Shown in pieces: positions 57,000 through 64,000 of a stretch of 64,000 nucleotides of DNA; positions within the stretch are counted from its first letter, which is position 1; every line of letters starts with the position of its first letter. This DNA comes from Anastrepha obliqua (Eukaryota; Arthropoda; Insecta; Diptera; Tephritidae): NCBI RefSeq assembly GCF_027943255.1, contig NC_072896.1, positions 35,924,501 to 35,988,500 of the forward strand, in the 5' to 3' direction. The translations under genes were made by a program, and so were the position numbers. Below the pieces are notes generated by a model. That model worked only from the letters and a program-made list of their open reading frames with translations, did no database searches and was not told where the DNA came from.

Positions 57000-58440
57000 G
57001 CTTGAAGCATGTGTGCAATAATGCCGTGGCGAGGTGGTTGAGCAACGCTAATCTAGAGCTAGCAGCGCAAAAAACTGAGCTGGTCCTTATCAGTAAATGT
57101 AGGTGGAGCGAGAGCCTTACTATAAGGATTGGAGGACATGACATTGCATCCCAAACATGTGTAAAGTATCTTGGAGTACGCATCGACGAGAAGCTAACAT
57201 TCAAGGAACATCTAAAAATAACTAGTAACAAGGCAATAAGAGTGAATAACGCACTCATGCGTATGCAGCCAAACGCTGAAGGACCCCAAGAAAGTAGAAG
57301 AAAGATTATTTCAATGGTTACAGACTCTATTCTCCTATACGCCGCCCCAGTATGGTTAGGAGGACGAGCGAGACGTTCAAAAGAGGTACGGCGTGCTAAC
57401 AGACTTAGCGCGCTCAGAGTAAAATGTGCGTACAGAACAGTATCTGATGATGCCATCTGCGTTATAGTGATATACGAGCAGAAGAACTTAAGCGACTGTA
57501 TCCTCACATGAGCAACATCTGAAGATAAAATAACCAAGCGGGAACATGCGATAGCAAAGTGGCAAAATAAATGAGATCATTCCTCCAAAGGACGATGGAC
57601 ATATAAGTTGATCCCAAAACTAGATGAATGGATAAGCAGAAAGCACGACGAAACGTATTACTCTCTAACCCAAATCCTTAACGGACGTGGTGGCTTTCTT
57701 GCGTACATCCACCATTTTATTCTAGCAGATAATTCGACCTACCCAAAGTGGCATAGGGAAGATGAGAGCGCAGATCACGTGACTTTTCACTGCGCCAGAT
57801 TTTTCGAAGAGCGCTTCGAGCTCGCAAAAGTTCTCGACGTCGTCCCCACACCAGATAACCTTGTAACGCAAATGCTGAACTCGAAATAGAAATGCGAAGC
57901 AGTAATATTAATAAAACTGAAAAACTTAGAATGGGAGCGCAAAGCGCAAGCAAAGCGAATGTGACCGATTTAGAATACCCAACAGATACCCAGATGCGTC
58001 GCCCAAAGAAGCCATTTTCAGCCAAACAGATCTCCTGTGGGGGTAACTGTATTAACGAACAGACGACAAGCACGACCACATGAGGTAATGCCTCAAGACG
58101 GACGCAAACAGATGACAAGTCGATATCGAGTAACGATATTGCAATTTTCCGAGGTCCCCTTGGTGGCAAACCAATGGATGCTATCGATAGCGATAGCGTA
58201 TAACCCCAATACGCAATTAAGACCTGGACGCAGGTACCTGGTGTGTCTAAAAGGCATAAACACGGCTCCACCTTAATGAAATTGCTTTTAGCAGTCCCAC
58301 GGTGGAATTAGCAGAGAGGGGAGGATTAGTTGGAGCATGCCCCACATACCACTGATGTGACGGCACCTTTGATGATGTTTCTGACATTTTCGATTTTAAC
58401 ACCCTCTGCAAAAAAAAACAAAAACACACATCGACATCGT
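57000..58440 (+). pseudogene. R1-like non-LTR retrotransposon relic (end of reverse transcriptase to 3'UTR)
   Basis: ORF 57002-57511 carries LSNANLELAAQKTELVLISK, CVKYLGVRIDEKLTFKEHLK (polymerase motifs 6-7) and DSILLYAAPVWLGGRA. ORF 57608-57889 carries IPKLDEWISRKHDETYYSLT, QILNGRGGFLAYIHHF and the degraded knuckle ESADHVTFHCARF, in which the leading cysteines are replaced by Tyr/Trp. This is the R1-clade wording and it has no RNase H. The rest is 3'UTR with an A-rich tail near 58420; the same 3' end recurs at 25.4-25.5 kb. The catalytic YADD and everything upstream are absent. Confidence 0.83.
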
Positions 58441-58444
58441 CAGC

Positions 58445-59188
58445 CTAAGCGAGCAACAAGACACTTTTATAGTAAATAGTGCCGAAGATCTCGACGTTGG
58501 CGGCGATAATAATTTTCAACAAGTTGAAAAAATCGCATGATAAGAGATCGCCTTATCTAGATAAAACCACGCTTCATTTCAAATGGCTCAGAATGGCCAC
58601 AGCATTCAATGTTATTATTAAAAAACTTATTTAAAAAACCTGCATTTTCCGTACGAACTTAGGGGGTACCTATTTCCATGACCATATGTGTACATATCAA
58701 CATAAATACATTTATCGAATAAAGTTATTTGATTCCATGACTGTGGCACTTCACTAAAAGTATGCGTCGGGTATATGAATGACGTTAGTCTCCGCCCTTC
58801 TCACTACTTTGTATTTAAAGAATTGCTATTAATTTAGCTATGACTACACTCGCCCATACGAGTACTTCCACATACATTTTATACGTATCGAGGAGTACAT
58901 GCACATACATAAATGTATATGTTTATATATACAAATAAGTAAAAGTGCTTGTGAGTAAATTATGTGTATAGATTAGCATATGTGTGCATATGTTTTTCAT
59001 ATTCCACTTGCCTTCACTTTATCAATAAAAATGCAGAAAGAGCGAAAGCAAGGCTTAGAAAACCCGATATCACAATGAAGTGAGAAAAATAGCACTTCTG
59101 CTCACTTAAATTCACATATATTGAGATAAATAATCATATGAATTTAAATATGTATGTATGTACTTGTGCAAGTAACTATATAATTAAA
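58445..59188. other. Non-coding stretch
   Basis: ATACATAAATGTATATG-type runs; no gene recognised. Confidence 0.5.
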
Positions 59189-59191
59189 GAA

Positions 59192-59380
59192 TAGGTTAGG
59201 TTGGGTTAGCCTGGCTGGCAAGTTTTGGTCCCTAGCGATACCAGATGGAGACCAACCTCTATGAATACCTAAAGTAGACATCATGTAGGATGTCATCGCT
59301 TTTGGCGAATCTAAGTAGTGCTAGGAGCTCCGCTTATGAGACGTCTTCCAGACCCTCAAACAAAGGGGCTTCTAAGCATT
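59192..59380 (-). pseudogene. Non-LTR retrotransposon ORF2 last residues and 3' end
   Basis: The minus strand reads LEAPLFEGLEDVS, stop, AELLALLRFAKSDDIL, which fits the C-terminus after the zinc knuckle in RNase H-type elements (compare LGKPLFESLEQLSGVDVNNL of the alpha protein). The 3' end is CCAACCTAACC-like repeats (59192-59206). 5'-truncated. Confidence 0.6.
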
Positions 59381-59399
59381 TTATATATACATACAATAT

Positions 59400-60160
59400 A
59401 TATTTTCCCGAAGCTCCTAGATGGAGCATAGGGCCTCAATAAACAAATTATAATTAATTTTATCTAAGGCTAAACATTTAATTTCGTTCCATGCACGGCC
59501 TGCTTTTCTTGCTTCTGCGTCGACCTGACGCCCCCACGTATTGGCTGATCTCCCACGTCTGCGGCTGCCTTGGGGGTTCCAATCCAGTGCTGTTCTTGTT
59601 ATGTCATCATGGGGCTTTCTCAACGTGTGACCGATCCATTTCTACTTACGGCGTTGAATTTCTATGTGGACTGGTGTTTGCTTGGTCACGATCCAGAGAT
59701 CAGCGTTACTAATAACCTGGGGCCAATATATGCGCATAATCTTGCGTAAGCAACGATTAAGAAAGGCTTGCAGCGACTGTAGTACACATGCCGATATGTT
59801 CCAAGTTTCACACCCATACGGATTGCACGCTGGCATTGAAAATCTTGAGTTTGGTATGCCTGGAGATGTGAGACGCTCTCCACACCTTATCCAGCATGCC
59901 AAATGCAGCGCATTCCTTGGATATACGGTTACGTATGTCAGCTGCTGACCCGCCAGATTTGGAGATAATGCTCCCCAGGTAGCAGAACTCATCTACTTCT
60001 TCCAGGGGTGTGCCGGCAATCTGAAGAGCTCGCGATTCGCTAGTGTTGATGCGCATAACTTTAGTCTTCGCGATATTGATTTTTAGTCTAGTTTCTGCTG
60101 CGGCCTCGCTCACCGCATGAAGTTTTGCTGATATGTGCGAATATTTATGGGACAGCAGAC
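59400..60160 (-). pseudogene. RTE-2 type retrotransposon relic
   Basis: Motifs in order on the minus strand: AAAETRLKINIAKTKVMRIN, LEEVDEFCYLGSIISKSGGS, RISKECAAFGMLDKVWRAS, HTKLKIFNASVQSV (59808-60206), YGCETWNIS, LRKIMRIYWPQVISNADLWI (59642-59992), MRKPHDDITRTALDWNPQGS and the end FIEALCS. Same family as the plus-strand copy at 34.2-34.97 kb. Frameshifted at several points. The first about 15 residues of the 59808-60206 ORF belong to the neighbouring RNase H element. Confidence 0.85.
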
Positions 60161-60164
60161 AGCC

Positions 60165-61030
60165 AGGCATTTTAGTCGCGTTTTTAATAATGCCGGACAA
60201 ACGCACAGAAGGTGTTCTAAAGTTTCCTCAACATCCTCTCTACATTTCCTGCATTTGTCCGTGTTAGCAATCCCTATCAGCACTTTTTGCTATCTCATCT
60301 ACTATTTCGTTCCCCATAATGCCTTGGTGACCAGGTACCCAGTATATATGCAGCCTACTGCTTGCGGCTAGCCTTTCTATGGCCTCCCTGCTCCGTCGAA
60401 CATTTTTGGACTTAATATAATACAATATCAGCTTATTGCTTTTATTGCTACTTGACTGTCCACGTATATATTAATTGTTGAGTTCTTTCTTGTTCTTGTG
60501 TAGGCTAGCTCCGCGGCTTTCCCCACAGCAAAAACTTCCGCTTGGAAAATATTGCTGTGGTCTGGCAGCCAGCTTGATAGGCTGCCTTATCCCTAGTTTT
60601 GAGCAGTAAATACCCGCTCCCACTCCGTCTAAAGTTTTAGAGGTGTCTGTATAGATGTGAAAAGTTCTATGGCCAGGCTTCATGCCTTTGTGCCATCCCT
60701 CCTCTTCAATTGTAGTGCGAAGCCGTCTCTCTCAATTAAAGTACGTAGTCATATAGTCCGTGCAACCTGAGCTCCACTTTCCTATTGAGCTGTGACCGAA
60801 GGTTCTGCATGTGAGTGCCCCCGCAGCCACTAGCCTCCTCGCGGATTTCGCTGCCAGGTTTTCCGCCATAAGGTCAATAGGTGACATGCTGAGTATCATT
60901 TTCAGCGCCGCCGTTGGAGTGGTTTTCATCGCTCCTGCTATGCACAGAGCAACGAGTCGTTGAATCCTTTCCAGTGGCCCCATACAGCAATATCGGTCTA
61001 ACTACTAAAGAATACCTGAGCATACATTTT
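60165..61030 (-). pseudogene. Non-LTR retrotransposon relic (family iota) with RNase H
   Basis: The minus strand reads RYSLVVRPILLYG, LERIQRLVALCIAGAMKTTP, TAALKMILSMSPIDLMAENL (60732-60983), an RNase H start IYTDTSKTLDGVGAGIYCSK (60471-60683; TDGS changed to TDTS), and in other frames SSRLHIYWVPGHQGIMGNEI VDEIAK. It is cut at about 60165, where the RTE-2 fragment begins, so one inserted into or recombined with the other. Related in layout to families alpha and delta. Confidence 0.8.
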
Positions 61031-61149
61031 ACTCAGAGCATTGGCCGATTTGCGAGTCCGGCAGTAAATTATTGCATCTGTGGATTAGGAAACCCCTACA
61101 TGATTTTCGATTAATTATAATATTCGCAGAGTTTGGTAGTTTTGTGCGG

Positions 61150-61440
61150 AGTTTGTGGACTTCGTCGCCACTTTGAATATTGCATTAATATTGAGTATTA
61201 AGTCAAATCCTAAGGTCCTTTGGCGATTTGTTAAATCTAAAAAGTCAAGCGCCGGAGTCTCTTCTGCAGTTCGTTGTAATGACAAATCTGCTACAAAGCC
61301 TGCGGACGTGGTCAATTTGTTTGCCGATTTTTTTCATATCAAATTTCTCTAGTGATGATACATACTCATTTTCATCATTTTTCATATCAAATTTCTCTAG
61401 TGATGATACATACTTTCATCTTTGAATTTTGGCTATTTAA
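61150..61440 (+). pseudogene. Non-LTR retrotransposon fragment (linker between endonuclease and reverse transcriptase)
   Basis: Reads IKSNPKVLWRFVKSKKSSAG, VSSAVRCND, PADVVNLFADFF. This matches the NPKxFWxFVKxKK...xxNxFAxFF segment that precedes the reverse transcriptase in Jockey/CR1-type elements. The following about 90 bases contain a 48-bp tandem duplication, after which the frame is lost. No catalytic motifs. Confidence 0.65.
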
Positions 61441-61444
61441 ACCT

Positions 61445-61860
61445 GGTTTCTCTGAACATTGAGAATGGGATTTGGGCTTAAAAACTTCTTCGCAGACTGA
61501 TAAAGATGGGCTGTCCGTAGTTTTTCTCAGTCAAATCATGCAAAATCCAATAATATGAACTGCTACAACTCCTATTGTAGAGCAAGACCGAAGGAAGAAG
61601 AGATATCGGGTGTAAGTAAGTTTCTTGGTTGAGGAACATATAGTAAGGCAGTGAACCGGTATACAACGTGTGGGTCACCTCTCGGAAGCCGCTAGAGACC
61701 GCGAATTATTTTCAAATATAATTCAAAATTTGTATTAAAAAAAAATGCCATACGAATTCGCTGTGTGTTTGGTGCGATTAGCAGGTAGTTTGGCGACCAG
61801 GTTTGGCTAATAGGAGATAAATTGTATTCCATTAGAGCACAGTCAAACCAAACACAAACA
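61445..61860. other. Unrecognised stretch
   Basis: No gene or element identified. Confidence 0.4.
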
Positions 61861-61863
61861 CAT

Positions 61864-62066
61864 CCATATCTGTCACGAAGTGGTTACTATCTGTTCCTAT
61901 CTACGGAAAACGATTTTGCTGGTGAAAAGTTCGCCTCAACAGAAGCTAGAGCAAATCGAGTGTACCAGTTTTTTGCCAATAGGAACGAGAGTTTCTATGA
62001 GAGTGGCATAATGGAATTACCTCCAAATTGGCGACAAGTTATTGAATAAAACGGTGTATATTTGAC
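61864..62066 (+). pseudogene. Mariner transposase C-terminal fragment
   Basis: Reads PYLSRSGYYLFLSTENDFAG, EKFASTEARANRVYQFFANR, NESFYESGIMELPPNWRQVI, then E, a stop in place of Q, and NGVYL. Mariner C-termini have PYSPDLxPSDYYLF...FYxxGIxKLPxxWxxVIxxNGxY. The third catalytic Asp region is altered (YLSRSGYY). No terminal repeats found; it borders the Tc1-like element. Confidence 0.8.
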
Positions 62067-62069
62067 CTG

Positions 62070-63798
62070 TATCGGATCTTTATTTAACTGTGCCAAACAA
62101 AGGTTTTCAGTGGCATTCAAAAATAACGGATTTTTTCTCGCCTAACATTCTGAATATCAACCAAATCGGACCGAGCATATAATACCCCAATACTTGGTTG
62201 GTTGGTTGGTTTTTGTGGTGATTCTTCCAGAATCCATTTTGTCGCACCATTTTGTTGCCACATCCTCGTTACCAACTTGTTTACCAGTTATTTACGGCAT
62301 GACTATATCCAGTCTGTGCGGTTTAACAGCCTTATTAGGTTGTTGACGTCTAAGCCAGACAGTTGTTCGAGATTCTCGAACAGCGGTCGGCCCAGGGTTA
62401 ACATTCTGTTCCTCCATAGGGCAAGGCATTCACAGAGGAAATGGAAGATTGTCTCCTTTTTCTCCGGTTGTTTACAACTGTGAACCCCAATACTTAGTGG
62501 GGTATCCCTTTTGATTCAGAAAAGCTTTTAATCGGAAATTCATAGATTGTACAAATCTTGCTGTATAACCGGAACTAATTTTATCCCATTCTTCCAGTAG
62601 TGCCCCTTTCAGATGAGAAGCATTAGAAACATTGTGATTTCTTATTTCATTTTCCAGCACTGACCACAAATTATCAACAACGTTGAGATCTGTACTCTGT
62701 ACAGGTGTCTGTACTACATGTGGACAGTTCCAGACATGCCAAGTTTTTACAATACCAGACGTATGCTTGGGATGGTTGTCTTGCTAGAACCTAAACGAAT
62801 CCCTAATGCCCATTTTATCCGTACTTTGTACTAAATTATCTTTTAGCAGATCCAAATACATCTCTTTATTCATATTTCCTTCGAGAAATGTTAAATTATG
62901 ACGCCTGAATAGGACATGCAACCCATCACACTGCCCCCGCCATCTTTAACTGTAGAGCGCAAATTACATGGTTGAAGCGCGGACCTGAAAAAGTTAAATT
63001 TGCTTTCATCCGCAAAAACAACGGACTTCCAGAACGACATGTCTTTGTTCAAATGTTGTCTGCAAAACACTATTCTTTGTTTTCTATTACGAGCATTAAT
63101 CAACGGCTTATTTCGGCCAGTCCTTCCATGAAAATTTTCTTCGCGCAGAACTCTACGAACAGTTTCAGGGTTACAGATCTTGTATTTTTCGACATCGTTC
63201 CTTAATTTTAAAGCGCTTAAAGCGGGTTTTTCTTTAACTTTGCAAACAATCCACCTCTTATCTGCATCATTAAATATTTTATTTGGCGCAGCTCTGCCCT
63301 TATCTTCTATTCTGTTTTCGTGACGAAACCTTTCTAATAATGTGCTGGACAGTTGAGGAACTAATAACAGCCAATTTCGTTGGCTTTTGCCCTCTTTATA
63401 ATGACGAATAATGTCTTCCTGTTTTCCAAGTGAGGCCAGTTTATCCATTTAAAAAAATTTTAATTTTGTCAACCTTTCTTAACAAAAATTTGTTGAGAAT
63501 GCTTGAGACGCTAAACTAAACAGAAAAAAATACTTTTCATCGTTATTGCATTCTCAGAGAAAATATAAAATACACTGCATCATTTAAGCTGTGAGCATAT
63601 TTTAATGAGAAAACTATTTGTTTCTATAATTTTTCAGCAAGCTTTGTTTTTATTATTGTTCTTTCTGCAGTGATAAACAGTGCATACAAATCTCATTACA
63701 AGTCGAATACATGTTCTTTTATTAAATTTAATAAACATCGAGTCATTTTCTTTTTTCTAAAAAAGTATTGCCTGCATCAAATAAGCTGTGAGTCACTG
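62070..63798 (-). mobile_element. Tc1-like element with repeated terminal motif, interrupted by 62196-62483
   Basis: The transposase starts at 63448 (MDKLASLGKQEDIIRHYKEG). It has the DNA-binding half with RVLREENFHGRTGRNKPLIN and the first Asp, SVVFADESKFNFF (62891-63448). In a second frame the second Asp is QDNHPKHTS (near 62790), and the third region VQSTDLNVVDNLWS (near 62690) has Asp where Tc1 usually has Glu. ORF 62472-62669 continues KGYPTKYWG and, across the nested insertion, GIICSVRFG then stop. The right end carries TGCATCAAATAAGCTGTGAG (63773-63792) and an inner copy TGCATCATTTAAGCTGTGAG (63576-63595), followed by CACTG/TA. The left terminal repeat is not found. Confidence 0.85.
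62196..62483 (-). mobile_element. Non-LTR family alpha, second copy, 288-bp 5'-truncated, with 12-bp target duplication
   Basis: Aligns along its whole length with 26226-26516 (the 3' end of the 671-codon element): shared CCGCACAGACTGGATATAGT, CTGGC...GACGTCAACAACC and the knuckle-coding part. Four GGTT units (62196-62211) form the same tail. ACCCCAATACTT lies on both sides (62184-62195 and 62484-62495). It encodes only the last about 60 residues of ORF2. Confidence 0.92.
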
Positions 63799-64000
63799 TA
63801 CATGTGAAATAAATAAAATAAAAAAATAATGAATATTAATATTTTCCTGAACAGAAGTTTTAGAATATAATAAATTGTATAGTGCCGGTTGAAAAACAGT
63901 ACCGAATTTCTGCACTCGAATGTAAAAGGTATTTCAAGAGACGCACTTAGATTTTGTTTTAAAATAAAACATATACAAATTTAGATTCTTTCAGGTTTCA

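Noticed and set aside
56962..57537. 191-codon minus-strand ORF as a gene
   Set aside because: It lies opposite the R1-like reverse transcriptase ORF, which carries recognisable motifs; the minus-strand product has none.
57717..58271. 184-codon minus-strand ORF as a gene
   Set aside because: Overlaps the R1-like C-terminus and 3'UTR on the plus strand; no domain recognised.
1..64000. CRISPR arrays, bacterial operons, phage or LTR-retrotransposon gag-pol
   Set aside because: No regularly spaced identical repeats, no ribosome-binding-site-linked gene strings, and no long terminal repeats or protease/integrase motifs seen; the coding debris is of eukaryotic non-LTR and mariner/Tc1 type.

Overview
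This window looks like a repeat-rich heterochromatin-like or intergenic stretch of an insect genome, most likely a schizophoran fly and plausibly a tephritid fruit fly. The reasons are the AT-rich background with many scattered ATGTACATACATA-type runs, and the mix of RNase H-bearing non-LTR retrotransposons, RTE-type elements, an R1-like element, a Jockey-type element, mariner/Tc1 elements and tRNA-derived SINEs. The taxonomic call is inference. I found no convincing host protein-coding gene and no functional RNA gene. Almost every ORF that can be explained is a transposable-element remnant, usually frameshifted and truncated.

Layout. 1-4.1 kb: a tRNA-headed SINE-like unit, a deleted mariner-like element and a non-LTR fragment. 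4.1-7.5 kb: an array of an AT-rich repeat in both orientations, invaded by a SINE and two RTE fragments. 8-10 kb: a long non-LTR relic (family beta). 12.1-14.7 kb: a second non-LTR family (gamma), a SINE fragment, a Tc1-like relic and a TTAA-flanked piggyBac-type element. 14.7-18.5 kb: AT-rich repeats, a small MITE and non-LTR 3' pieces. 20.3-21.6 kb: a mariner with terminal inverted repeats. 22.8-25.5 kb: small retroelement pieces. 26.1-30 kb: the best preserved element. A plus-strand retroelement (ORF1, endonuclease, start of reverse transcriptase) is split by a minus-strand 5'-truncated retrotransposon that keeps a 671-codon ORF and is flanked by an 11-bp target-site duplication. 31.4-35 kb: a Jockey-type relic split by a SINE, a family delta element and an RTE-2 element. 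35.9-37.3 and 40.4-42.2 kb: four mariner-type relics. 38.1-40.4 kb: two diverging RTE tails and a gamma copy. 43.4-50.7 kb: further non-LTR relics, including two more delta copies. 54 kb: the best SINE copy. 56.4-58.4 kb: RTE and R1-like relics. 59.2-63.8 kb: a pile-up of RTE-2, two other non-LTR fragments, a mariner tail, and a Tc1-like element carrying a nested 288-bp retroelement copy.

The value of the window is as a record of transposition. Nested insertions with readable target-site duplications give a relative order of events. At least one SINE family, possibly two, may share 3' sequence with resident RTE-type elements. Several non-LTR families end in short tandem repeats (CCAA, ATTTC, ACCT-type) rather than poly(A). 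I found no CRISPR array, operon-like set, defence system or other new multi-gene system. Family letters (alpha, beta, gamma, delta and so on) are labels used only in this annotation. Clade names rest on motif recognition without a database search.
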